Positions 35,881-46,702 of a stretch of 64,000 nucleotides of DNA are shown piece by piece. The DNA lies in assembly GCA_034766995.1 (NCBI GenBank), contig CM068315.1, forward strand, positions 44,697,662-44,761,661. Reading direction: 5' to 3'. This DNA is from Acanthacorydalis orientalis. Its lineage: Eukaryota; Arthropoda; Insecta; Megaloptera; Corydalidae. How positions within the stretch are numbered: position 1 is the stretch's first letter; each line of letters starts with the position of its first letter. Under the pieces are notes generated by a model. The model was not told the DNA's origin. It saw nothing but the letters and a program-made list of their open reading frames with translations, and made no database searches. Made by a program: the position numbers and the translations under genes.

Positions 35881-38431
35881 GTTATTTTTAATATTAAAAT
35901 TAAAAAATTGATACGGAGTTTTTAGAATAGACGCAATAAATATAGATTGATAATTTCAATTTAAAAATTTCCGATAGAAGATTGTGAGAAATATATTTTT
36001 TTCTGTAAATGTATCTTATTTGTAATGTAAATAAGTAAAAAAGGGATGGAAATATGAAATGTAATGTTTACGTATAAAATTAACTATTAGATTTTTGCAG
36101 AAACTGTTCGATGGTACGTACTAGATAAGGATAAATTTAATATCCTTGAATGTGTTAGAGTAGTTACAAAATATAACGTTTTCAAAAAGAGAACATATTT
36201 TTGCTGAAAAGCGAGATGCAGATCTGATAATTTGTTAAAAGTCAAATCTTGATTTCTATCTTAAGTAAGCAATTTGGTTTGTAATACTGCTTTTATTTAC
36301 TTAGATTTTATAAAGATATTTACAATGTTCAAGTATATGTAATAAGTATTATTTTGGAAATACTTATTAATGCGATTTTATCTAGTCTTGCTTTCTATAC
36401 TGTTATATAGTTTCTTGTTAAAGATATAAAAATGATACATTTATTTTTCTTTAATTTATACATTTATTAATAATAAATTATTATTGAATTTCTCTGAATG
36501 CTTATTTCGTAAAAAAATTCGAATGAACAGACAGGATGTATATGACAATGATGACCTATGATATCATCTAAAATCATTTGTCATTATTTTTTTTAAATAT
36601 CTTTCCGAAATGTCATTAATGATATGATTTCATTTAGTATGTGTGATGATTTCCAGGATTGTCATTTAATTGTTAATTTTAAGAATTTAAATCTAAATTC
36701 ATAGAAGAAAAATATTTTAAGTTTCATGATTTATTTTATTAATAGTCATTTTTAAGTAGATTTAGATTTATGAAATTCGATGGATGAAAAAATGATTCTC
36801 GAATTAAATCCAATATTTGAAACTATCGTGATCTTGATGATTCGTCCTTATGGATCATCTGAATATCTGTTCTCCATTACTCATTTCAACATGTAGGTCA
36901 CCTTCAGATAGATGTTTCACTATAAGCGAATATTTAAAATTTGTCTGTGAATGGCACACGTGCCGAAACCAGTGTAAAACAAACATTCAGATAATTGATA
37001 AAAAATATAGATTATATTATATAAATATAGATTATATTATAAATTAATTATTAAAAAAAATATTTAATATATTTCTAGTAATTTGCTGTATTTTTATTGT
37101 GGGTCACTAATAGTATTAGTAGTAATAGTATTTATAAAAGCATACACTGCATTTAGAAATGTTCCAGTTTCGAATCAGTGTATAAAACCCCATTACATGT
37201 TATTCATACGTTTTTCAGTTAAAAGCAAACATGTGATATTCAAATATAATAAATCTGCAACGAAAATGACATTGCAAACAACACACGTTCCTGCTACATC
37301 TATTCAGATTTGAAAACACATCACAAATGTTACATTATTCTACATTATAACGTCAGCTCACATATTATTTATGAAATGTGAAGTGGCCGAGTGCTCATTT
37401 TCCTTCACTGTATCATTACAGTGGTTTTATAAAATATTCGTAGTCGAAAGTGCATTTTCACAGACTTTCTAACGATTAAAAAAAATGATACAGCATGTAT
37501 TATACGTTCACGTTGCACACTTGAAAAGTTCCTGTAATGTTGGCAACATTTTCTCCTTACTGTATTCACCGTGGCAACAGTGACTCTGCTTGTTCATCGT
37601 TTTGAATAGCTGCTGTTATCTCTGTGGAAAGTGCTTAGTTAGAGGTTTCATTCACAGTTTCTAACACGTTATGGAATACTATGGTGCTTTTCTTTTTAGT
37701 ACTGGTTTTTTTAATGCAACAATGTGGTCATGAGGTTTTCATGATTATCAGCATTCAGCTTTAAAACGTTTAGTTAATACAAGTTCGCTAATAACTGATA
37801 TAAAATTTGAAAAGATGATATCATGGTTTTTCTTTTTAATAAATTACTTTCAATATCAGAATACAATATCGATAATTTTTGTCTAATCTTATTATTTAAC
37901 ACATTTACACATCTGATTATTTTTTACATGTTATTACAAATATTTCAATAACTGATTAATTACTTATGTTAAAAATCAGAGATTTTTAATATTCTAATAA
38001 TATTTTATAAAAATTAAATGTCGACATTAAAAAAAATTCAAACATTTTTTTGGACAATAAAGGTAAAAATAATTTTCAAACTTCTGTGTCATCAAATTCA
38101 TTATTATTCGCAATGAAATAATAAATAAAAAACAGAAAAAAAAACTAGGCCGACATTTCACGCAGTGTCGAACAACCACACATGTTTCAGACTACTCGGT
38201 GCGAATACATATAAAAGCACAGTTTATAACTTTACAAAACACATGACATAAACTACGTATGAAATTAAAACGAAACAGATAATTTTGATAACACGTTGTG
38301 CAAATTTCATAGCAGTAACTGTCGTTCAATCGGAATGGAAAAAACTGTAAAATAAGTTATACGTTTTTTTTTGATATCTCTTTCTCTGTCAATATCTATC
38401 TATCCATCTACATATATATTTCTCTCCCTCT

Positions 38432-38433
<2 letters not shown>
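35880..38433. other. AT-rich stretch, nothing firm
   Basis: 37380-37740 is GC-richer. Its minus strand reads intermittently as a protein-like relic but matches no family I can name. A short tandem of ATATAGATTATATTATA occurs at 37004-37040. Confidence 0.4.
36835..36915 (-). repeat. Family D repeat
   Basis: ATTCGTCCTTATGGATCATC, TGAATATCTGTTCTCCATTA, CATTTCAACATGTAGGTCAC and CTTCAG: the reverse complement of the copy at 51.3 kb. Confidence 0.45.

Positions 38434-38469
<36 letters not shown>
38434..38469. repeat. (TA)n tract at the Helitron-like 3' terminus
   Basis: Directly follows the CTAG end (minus-strand sense) of the element at 38470. Confidence 0.95.
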
Positions 38470-38470
<1 letters not shown>

Positions 38471-38569
38471 TAGGAGCCTCTGCCCTCTAGTCGCTACGCT
38501 TACCGACCCGGAGCCCCGGCCCTGTTCGCCTGACTCGTTTCGCTCGTATCGCATATTAGCTCAATATCG

Positions 38570-38634
<65 letters not shown>

Positions 38635-38800
38635 ATGTTAATTTGTCTATATAATCATTCTCATAGTTATATTGCGACGTGTTGTTTTGTAAAGTTGCAC
38701 ATTTCACTGCAGTTACTCTGATACCAATGTGATAGTTTTTCGTGTAATTTCGGATGTCATCATTAATAATAATTTATTACAAAATCCTCTACATGTTTTT
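38470..38800 (-). mobile_element. Non-autonomous Helitron-like element, copy 1
   Basis: On the minus strand: a unique-looking 130-base body (family E), then (TA)n, then ACGATATTGAGCTAATAT, then a GC-rich block with GAGCG/CGAAACGAG and hairpin pieces, ending CTCCTAG followed by T. The CTAG terminus next to a T fits Helitron 3' ends, which insert between A and T. Confidence 0.55.
38573..38630. repeat. (TA)n tract inside the Helitron-like element
   Basis: Separates the family E body from the GC-rich 3' block, as at 49285-49360. Confidence 0.95.
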
Positions 38801-38867
38801 TGTTCAATTATTTGTACAATATTTTGTCCATTTTTTGAAATTTTATGGAACATTTCTGCTTATATAT

Positions 38868-38885
38868 ATTCGATAACATACATAC

Positions 38886-38922
<37 letters not shown>

Positions 38923-38929
38923 ATCGAAT
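38868..38929. repeat. (TA)n tract with perfect 13-bp inverted arms
   Basis: ATTCGATAACATA (38868-38880) and TATGTTATCGAAT (38917-38929). Confidence 0.9.
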
Positions 38930-39540
38930 TAGTTGAGATTATCATGATTTTAAATAAAAATATTTCCTTCTATAAAACGTTTAAAATAAATGTTCGAAAA
39001 TTCGTATTGAGTCGTTCAGAAAATGAGAATAAATAGAAAAATATGTGTAACATAAATCGAAATTTAATGTACATAATAGCTTTAAATTGATATACAGTGA
39101 GTGTAGTCATCTATAAAATGGATGTTGAATTATCTCACGAACGAAGTTACACTGTAATGTGTAAATATGGCTGTGTGCCGTAAATATAGTCTGACAAAAA
39201 ATAGACTGGAATGGAAAAATATGCACTGGATGTGCTATTATGTTTTTGAATCATTTTTGATATCATTTACTCAGTAGCTGGTATATGATGAAAGAACCAC
39301 AATAGAAATATTATTTCTAATTGTTTATAACTACTGTTTTTTCAAATTTTTGTGTTATTTCAAAAATAAATATTATTTTTGAAACAACACAACTAATTAG
39401 AAACGTTTTTATTGATTTACAATGTATTGCTAATATAATTTTAATTGCGCTGGTTTTAATTTTAAACTATAGACGATAGAAATTTTACGTGTTGAACCAT
39501 TAAAGTATTTTTGTTATTCACTATTTTGTACTTCTCTTTT

Positions 39541-39545
<5 letters not shown>

Positions 39546-39623
<78 letters not shown>
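39546..39623. repeat. (TA)n tract left of mariner derivative copy 2
   Basis: One phase slip near 39582; the element starts four bases beyond. Confidence 0.95.
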
Positions 39624-39626
<3 letters not shown>

Positions 39627-39627
<1 letters not shown>

Positions 39628-40431
39628 GGGGGTCGTTTGATAAGTATAGTAAAAAGCAAATTAAACACCGTGTTTTTGGAAAAAAAATATTTTTTTCTCA
39701 ACATTATCTCCATTGAGGGCTGTACACTTATTCCAGTGAGTCTGCAAAATACGCATTGAGGGCAGTGATACATTCCTTATTCGATGAGAATTTCTTCTCA
39801 CCGAGTTAAATTTGCAAGTTTGGGAAGAGGAAGAAGTCACACAAGGCCAAGTCCGGAGAATAAGGTGGATGAGAAATCAATTCAAATTCGTGCAATTTTG
39901 CTATCGCGGCTATCTATTTGTGGAACGGCGCGTTGTCCTGGGGAAAGCATTCTTTTGTGCACCAATCTTGGCCATTTTTCTTTAGCTTTTCCTTCAAACG
40001 GTCAAATAATATTGCATAATAGGCTCCTATTATTATTTTTCCCTTCGTTAAGTAGTCGATCACGATGATTCCTTGGGAATCCCAAAAAATAGTAGCCATC
40101 ATCTGCCCAGCCGACAAAACAGTCTTCGCCTTCTTCGGCGCACTTTCACCAGTTGTTCTCCACTGCTTTGACCGCTGCTTCGACTCAGGTATAGTGGTGG
40201 ATCCATATTTCATCCACAGTAACAAATCGACGCAAAAGGCTTGCTCGTTTTTTTCCATTTTTGCGGCAACAACTACAATGCTCGCTTCAAACATCTGTAG
40301 AACGTGAACAACGCATCACTTTTAACTGAAATTTTGCCTATGCTAATTTTGAAATAACACTTGATAGCCGTGACGTTACCAAATGAATAGTGACGCTATA
40401 TCATAGAAATTTACCAAACTTATCAAACGAC

Positions 40432-40434
<3 letters not shown>
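39627..40434 (-). mobile_element. Internally deleted mariner derivative, copy 2
   Basis: Ends match GGGTCGTTTGATAAGTWTRG on both sides. Both ends abut (TA)n tracts (39546-39623 and 40434-40473). About 808 bp. Same internal junction as copy 1, so the deletion arose once and the shortened element then moved or was copied. Confidence 0.85.
39680..40258 (-). pseudogene. Mariner transposase relic, copy 2
   Basis: ATG at 40258 gives MEKNEQ, then the deletion junction (about 40236-40245), then catalytic sequence in a different frame: LLRRFVTVDEIW, followed by SKQWRTTGESAPKKAKTV, IIVIDYLTKGK, PQDNAPFHK, YSPDLAL and CDFFLF. The junction is out of frame, so it could never have made a fused protein without a further shift. 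The catalytic part is better preserved than in copy 1. Confidence 0.8.

Positions 40435-40473
<39 letters not shown>
40435..40473. repeat. (TA)n tract right of mariner derivative copy 2
   Basis: Starts at the element's terminal CCCA. Confidence 0.95.
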
Positions 40474-40476
<3 letters not shown>

Positions 40477-40698
40477 TGTGTAAAATGAAGGTTGGTCGCT
40501 AAAAAAATTGTGCATGTACCTAACATTCTATACAATTACGTAACTACTTACAAAAAGGTGTTATCTTTGTGCTAAGTACATAATTTTGTTCGGCATGAGC
40601 CAGGTGTGAAGTTTACCTTTTAGGGGAGAATATTGAAGTATAAAACCAACGACGATCATTTAGTTGTTAACTTTAATGGTTATGAAAACCTTAATATC

Positions 40699-40701
<3 letters not shown>

Positions 40702-40749
<48 letters not shown>
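40702..40749. repeat. (TA)n microsatellite
   Basis: Pure; ends TATAGTG. Confidence 0.95.
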
Positions 40750-40752
<3 letters not shown>

Positions 40753-41258
40753 TCAAAAAGGATGAAACCTAAAATTAGATTAGGTTGCGTTCCTGGAAAC
40801 ATTTTTGTATAAATAAAATAATATAGTTTAAGGTTATGTTTTTGTTTTCCAAGATATTTTTTTGGTGCAGTATTTGTATAATAACGTCACTATATTTAAT
40901 AGATTTCGAATTCTAAGTGTTAAATCAAACAGTATAATATCGCCAATGAGTGAAACTCCAGAAATACTTCAAGATATTTATTTAATGATTTTTTTGTGGA
41001 TCTACAAAAAATATCTTGACTATCATTAACGTATTTATTCAGTACCTTGATAATAAGTATTGTACAAGAGAAAAAAAACTGCGAAGTACGTTTAATTTAT
41101 ATGCTGAACGTATTGAATTAATTTATTATTCAAATCAGGACTGCATACCAGTTTCTCGCGAGATTTATGACTTAATTTGTGATGAATTATTTTTAACTAA
41201 TTAATATGTTATCGTTTAACTTATCATTAACTTTTGTATATAAATAGATACAGTCCCG

Positions 41259-41265
<7 letters not shown>

Positions 41266-41300
<35 letters not shown>
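41266..41300. repeat. (TA)n microsatellite
   Basis: Flanked by GTACATACA and TACATCTCA. Confidence 0.9.
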
Positions 41301-41304
<4 letters not shown>

Positions 41305-41505
41305 TCAGCACACAAGCGTATATACATAGTTGCCTATTTATTTGTAATATATATACATATGAGAATCTAGTTCAGAAAAATAGATGTTATTATCAGTTTT
41401 GAGAGTTATTGATATTATTTTGACGTCGTATAGACATTACTGAATGTAGAACGAGATATGTTGAAGTGTAAGTACTTTGATCATTAGTTGATATTACCTA
41501 CTATA

Positions 41506-42566
41506 CGAGGGCGGTTTAAAGAATTACTTGAACACTCGCAAATAGAGAGGAGAACAGAGGTATTTGTTTTCATATAATTCAATCCCTTTTAGTAACGTCC
41601 TTTGAACAGCTGTCTTTTGAGCAACAAGGTTTAAATGAGTCAGAGCATTATCATGGTGAAACAACAGTTTTTTTTCCTATTCTGGGACGTTTTTCTGCAA
41701 TCGCTGCCTTCATCTTCTCCAATAGTGCTGCGTAGTATTATCCATTAACTGTTTTTCCCTTTCAAAGATACTTTATCAAGAGAAATCCATTTGCATCTCA
41801 GAAAAATGTCGACATCACCTTTGCAGCCGAGTAATGCATCTTTGCCTTTTTCGGAACCGTTTAATTATGTTCAGTCCACTGTTGTGATTACGTTCTCGAT
41901 TCTGGCGTGCAATGGTGAACCCAAGTTTCATCCATGGCCACAAAACATTACATGAAATCCGTTGGATTCGTCTCAAATAGTTGATGTTTGCCTGCATACT
42001 CGTTTCTGTTCTGCAATGAATAAGCGCGACACCTATTTTGGGGAAAGTTTTTTCATACACAATTCATTATGCAAAATTAAATGAGTTCGTTCAGTTGTGA
42101 TGTCTATAACCTCTACTATCTGACTCACTTTCACTGGCTAGTCGGACAAAACCATATTGTGGACTTTATCGATGATTTCTGACGTGACGACTGTTCTCAG
42201 ATCTCCTGAGCGTGAAATCATCTTCGATGCTCGTTCTGTCATGTTTAAAACATTCACCCAAAGTTGAACTGTTTCGTAAGAAGGACAAAATTCATCCAAT
42301 GTAAGAAATATCCTCTCATGGGTTTCCGTCACTGGTTTCCTTTGAAAAAAAAAAACTGAATCACATATCGAATTCCGATTTTATCCATTTTGTATTTTCA
42401 CACGAAACGCTTGTGTTGAAGCAACTGTCAAACGAAAAGTTAATGGGAAATGACTTGCAACTTCACATACGTTAGTAGAAGGAATGAAACTTTATGAAAA
42501 CATATAGAGCTGTCCTCTTCTCTCTAAGCGAGTACACGAATCACGTTACTTTTCAAACTACCCTCG
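41506..42566 (-). mobile_element. Mariner-like element, nearly complete, with TA target duplication
   Basis: Terminal repeats CGAGGGCGGTTTAAAGAATT (left) and, on the minus strand, CGAGGGTAGTTTGAAAAGTA (right) bracket 1061 bp. TA dinucleotides flank both sides (41504-41505 and 42567-42568), as expected for mariner insertion. A complete mariner is about 1.28 kb, so about 220 bp is missing, from the 3' part of the transposase region. Confidence 0.85.
41545..42388 (-). pseudogene. Mariner transposase relic of the 41.5-42.6 kb element
   Basis: Reading begins with MDKIGIRYVIQFF, continues in-frame through a helix-turn-helix region ending IIDKVHNMVLSD, then breaks into frames recognisable as ERTHLILHNEL and LSPK.VSRL. 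The first catalytic aspartate is seen as MDETWVHHCTPESR, and the second in HDNA. The YSPDLAPSD block with the third aspartate has been deleted, and stops and frameshifts occur throughout. It cannot make active enzyme. Confidence 0.8.
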
Positions 42567-42629
42567 TATTCCATTTGTAGAAAAATCTGTTTTGTAAATA
42601 TGTCACTTTTACAAGTATAATATACAGAC

Positions 42630-42632
<3 letters not shown>

Positions 42633-42678
<46 letters not shown>
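42633..42678. repeat. (TA)n microsatellite
   Basis: Lies between the mariner (ends 42566) and a family A copy (from 42712). Confidence 0.95.
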
Positions 42679-42679
<1 letters not shown>

Positions 42680-42711
42680 AGAGAGAAATAGAAAGGGAGT
42701 AAAGAAGTATA

Positions 42712-42972
42712 AAAACCTAAAATTGTTTTTTTCGTCCTACAAACCCAAAAAATGTATATAATAAAAAATGTTCTATAAATGATAATACCAAGGCACAGAG
42801 AATTTTGTATTTTGTTGTATCTTAACGCTTTAAAGACAATAGCATCGCCATTGAAATGCACATAAGCAACATCCAAAACGAACAATAAATATTTTTAATT
42901 TGAATAATTTTTATTGTTTATGGGGGGGAGGGGTCATTTATAAAAATGAATCTAGTCACAGTGTCAAAACTA
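42712..42972. repeat. Family A, full inverted-pair copy
   Basis: Left half GTCCTACAAACCCAAAAAAT; right half ATCGCCATTGAAATGCACAT with TTATGGGGGGGAGGGGTCAT and an end TCTAGTCACAGTGTCAAAAC. Confidence 0.6.
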
Positions 42973-43427
42973 GTATCTAAAAAGAAGCCAGTAAGCAAAG
43001 AGAATAAGTGTATTCGACAAGTTTTCTTATTTATAGAAAAATAAATCTGAGATCGTTCAAACGGACAATTTTTGGTACAGGCTTTTATTTTTTATCAGAT
43101 CAATAATTGATAATGAAAGAAATGTGGATACTAAAACTATTTGTTAAAAATAATTACCTAAAATAGTACTACTTAAAAGCCAACCTCTGATAAAAAGTAA
43201 ACAAACTTTTTTTATAAAGTAAAATTCGCATTGTTCAGTCATATTTTTCATTTAAGAAAATAATTTATTTATCAAAAATATATGTAAAATATGAAATATA
43301 AATAATTCATTACGAGGTTACATTAAGAAATAAAAGCCAGACATTTGTGTTAAAAAAATCTGAAAGTTAACAAATACAAATATTTTATAAGATTATTTTT
43401 TCAATCACAATTGGTTCGTACGTTGTG

Positions 43428-43735
43428 GCTAAAATTTTTTAACTATTTATTCTTTCATAAATGAATTTTTCATTCGCCGCATAAACTGACAAAAATATTG
43501 TGATCGAAAATGTTCAATAAGTAAGTATTAGCTGTTTTTGAATCTTAACAGAGTGAAAATACAGAAAAATCTTAGTTTTTTCTGTACTTAAACGCTTTGA
43601 AGATGATGGCATCGCTGTTATAATACTGTTAAACAATAATCAAAAATGATTAAAAATTATTTGTTACATCTTTTTCGTTACGAAATTTTTATGGTTTGTG
43701 TAAATGAAAAACTCATTTGTGATTGTAAATGAATA
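43428..43735. repeat. Family A, full inverted-pair copy
   Basis: Left TTGTGGCTAAAATTTTTTAA and TTCATTCGCCGCATAAACTG; right AAGATGATGGCATCGCTGTT, TGGTTTGTGTAAATGAAAAA and CTCATTTGTGATTGTAAATG. Confidence 0.6.
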
Positions 43736-43739
43736 ACAT

Positions 43740-45997
43740 CAAAAAAGAATAATTAATTAAATATTTAGAAATGAATTTTTAAACATCATAAAATAAATTT
43801 ATTTTTTAAAAAAAAGTTATTATGAAGTACACAACATTTCATAATTTTTTATTTAAACATTTGTTGTCAGTATTCACTGGACCTAATTTATTTTGAGTAA
43901 CTGTTAACTTAGTAGTTACTATTTCGGTAAATCATAATCTAGTGGTAGTCCAACGAAGGTAATCGAATACTGATTATAATAAATTTGGTATCACAAAATA
44001 GATTAACTTAAACAGACTACAGATTATTGTGGTAATATTTCAGTTAATATATTTTTGAAAATTCAAATTTGGAATGAAGATTATTTATAAAAAAAACTCT
44101 TTTTTAATATAAAGAATAGTCGAATTTAAAGTATGACTCAATTTCAAGTATACTAATACTTCGTTACAAAAAAAGGAAAACCAATATCTGTACGACATTG
44201 TTATCTAATCAATATTTTTTATTGATACTTAGAAAAAAATGTACAGCTCTGTGTATATCTATTACAGATTACATACGTCAGATAGCATCCAACTACTGTA
44301 CAAATACTAAATGAGCAATAAATATCGACAATGTACATTTCAGAAAAGGTGCGTGAAGTGTAACGTGTCAAACGGGCTCAATAATAAAAACTTTTCATCA
44401 AAATCATTTCGTTGTATGACATGTTCATTGAGGATACAATTTTCAAACGGATAATTATATGAAATAAAACAGTCCGTTTATTTTGTATCGCCAGATAAGA
44501 GTTAATTGTTTGTAAATTTTATACACCAGCTCGTACAATAATTTTTAAAAAGCAGTTACGAATAACAAAAAAAAAATGGTTCGTTTTGATAATTGTGCAT
44601 GCGCCATCAAAGCAAATCGTGTTCAACTTATAGAATGCTGTAAGTACATGAATATAAATCTACTTCATTATAGAATTGAAAATGGGAACGTTAATTTTCC
44701 ACCGAACGACCGATACGTATTGTCTAATTTTACTGTGCTGCGAGATTGATCAATATTTATGATCTTATTTGCATTCGGTATATTATTTCCAATACATAAG
44801 CTTCTTTTTAAACATCTCTTTCGTGCAATCGGTAACAATTGGGTGTTGGTTGAATAAAAATATCAGAATATAAATCGTAGAATAAATTATTTATGTACAT
44901 ATATAATTAAATGAAATTTAATAAATTCTCTTATTAAAAAAAACTGTCTGAAATCTCTTTATTTTATTCATATATAAAAACAGAACTTTAATAATAAAAA
45001 ATCTATTTCTATTAACACAATTTCTTACTAGAAATGATTTTAGAAAACATTTTTAATAGTTTTTGTTAAACGAATGAAAATAATAAAACGCTTTCTTATT
45101 ACAAATATTATCGTGTAAGAAAACATTTTTATATATCAATTAGAATGATTCAGTCGAATGAGTTTAGGTATAAACTTTTAATCAGAATAGATAAAGATCT
45201 CTTTCTAAGAGCATTATATTGAAATTATATATAAAATGAATCATACATTATTTTTACGTTGAGTAAATTAATTTCAAATTAATATAACTATATGTTTATA
45301 CTCATTTAATTTGTTTCCGAATGTGTACTCTAATAATTAAGTAGTTTTAAATGGCAATTGCATATCAAATCAATCATTCTACGGTTCAAAAATTCTTGCA
45401 TATTATTTTTTGTTGTTTCGTTACTATTTTTTTAATTTCGTATATAATTTTTTTCCAATGAATAATTGTATATAATTATTGTTTATGAAATGCGTATATT
45501 AAATTATATATTAGCTGCTTAATTTTCTTATAAAATCAAAAATTAGAAATAAATTTGATTTAGCTTGAAATGCTCTATATAAAAAATAATGAAATAATTG
45601 ACATGTATTTTATATTTCTTTCAGAAATTAATTATTATTTATTTCGATTCTTCAGATATATTAATATGCACCCTATTATGATTATATAAAATAAAAATCT
45701 AAATATTTAAGAATGGCGTAAAAAGTGAAATCGATCATAACTGATAACCAAAATACCGTCTCAAAAAATATAGTATGAAAAGTCTGTAAAATGGAATCTT
45801 AGATCAAACATTTAGATATAATTATAAAGATATTTATATTGGTTTTCATTACTACATTTCTTTATAGGATATATGCGTTTTATTGTTTTTAATTTCATAC
45901 GATCCGTTTCCGAATAAGCCGTATATAATTCTAATTTCTTTCAGTTTTAATGGACCGGTGTATCCTTTCTTTTCGCAAATTTCTGATACCTGTTCTA
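43740..45997. other. AT-rich stretch upstream of the neurabin exon
   Basis: Probably intron or upstream region. No repeat or exon recognised; 44340-44760 is slightly GC-richer. Confidence 0.45.
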
Positions 45998-46566
45998 TTA
46001 GGTTGGTACAAAAATAATTTCAGTTTATGACCTTCAAATTCATACATTTTTCTCTTTTTTTGTTTTACTAGCTGTTTTAAGTGGTCCAGAACTGTTGAAT
46101 AACTAACGCCTAATTTTTGTATAAGCTCTAGAATTGTTGTCCGTGGTTCTGATTCAACTAACGCTTTCAGTTGGTCGTTATAAACTGAAGAGGGACACCC
46201 GTGACCTTCATCTTCAAATCTCTCATTCTCAGAACGAAATTTTTGGAACCACCATTATACCGTACGTTCCTTAACAGTACCCACACCAAAAACATCATTG
46301 AGTTTACGAGTACTTTCTGCTGCTTTACTACCCGTTTTGGACCCATACAAAAATTGATCTTATGTGCTTTTTTTCCATTTTTTATTCAATAGCTATATTT
46401 GGAGCAAAATGAATAATAAAACCAAAGTCAATGTTACTAAAATACTGACCGATAAATGCACTTTAAAACGGTACTAAGATGAATACAATGAAATGACACT
46501 TTCATTGAAAAAATTAAGGTTAGAATTCAGAAAACAAAAACTATAATTATTTTCGTGCTAATCTAA
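45998..46566 (-). mobile_element. Cecropia/Hsmar1-type mariner derivative lacking the catalytic domain, copy 1
   Basis: Left end TTAGGTTGGTACAAAAATAA; right end, minus strand, TTAGATTAGCACGAAAATAA. Both are flanked by TA (45996-45997, 46567-46568). 569 bp remain of a usual ~1.3 kb. It lies only about 120 bp upstream of the neurabin-like exon. Confidence 0.85.
46010..46378 (-). pseudogene. Mariner transposase DNA-binding region, copy 1
   Basis: Starts MEKKHIRSIFVWVQNG. Continues with pieces of both helix-turn-helix motifs: RTV-WWFQKFRSENERFEDE, then DQLKALVESEPRTT, KLGVSYSTVLDHLKQL and KMYEFEGHKLKL, joined almost directly to the terminal repeat. All DDD catalytic sequence is gone. A few frameshifts and one stop interrupt the N-terminal part; the second half (about 95 codons) is open. 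Confidence 0.75.
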
Positions 46567-46663
46567 TAATATCGTATACTATTTTGTTTGTTCATTGGTC
46601 TATGATGTTTTTATAAACATTTTGACATTTATTCTATATGTTCACGTGAGGATAATATTTTTA

Positions 46664-46687
46664 AACGATTTTTTTTGTTCATTGCAG
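46664..46687 (+). other. 3' splice acceptor of the neurabin-like exon
   Basis: A T-rich run followed by TTCATTGCAG immediately precedes the exon. The open frame continues upstream but only as hydrophobic, AT-rich sequence, so the exon most likely begins at 46688 with a few 5'UTR bases before the ATG. An upstream coding exon joining in phase 0 is also possible, since the frame is open through the acceptor. Confidence 0.75.
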
Positions 46688-46702
46688 AGTTTTTCGGCCA
46701 GA

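Noticed and set aside
38470..38560. tRNA gene in the GC-rich block
   Set aside because: No A- and B-box pair and no cloverleaf can be drawn; the block recurs as a Helitron-like 3' end.
46595..46702. N-terminal extension of the neurabin frame (36 residues starting MVYDVF)
   Set aside because: It crosses a strong acceptor and is hydrophobic AT-rich intron-like sequence, so it is not used as coding start.
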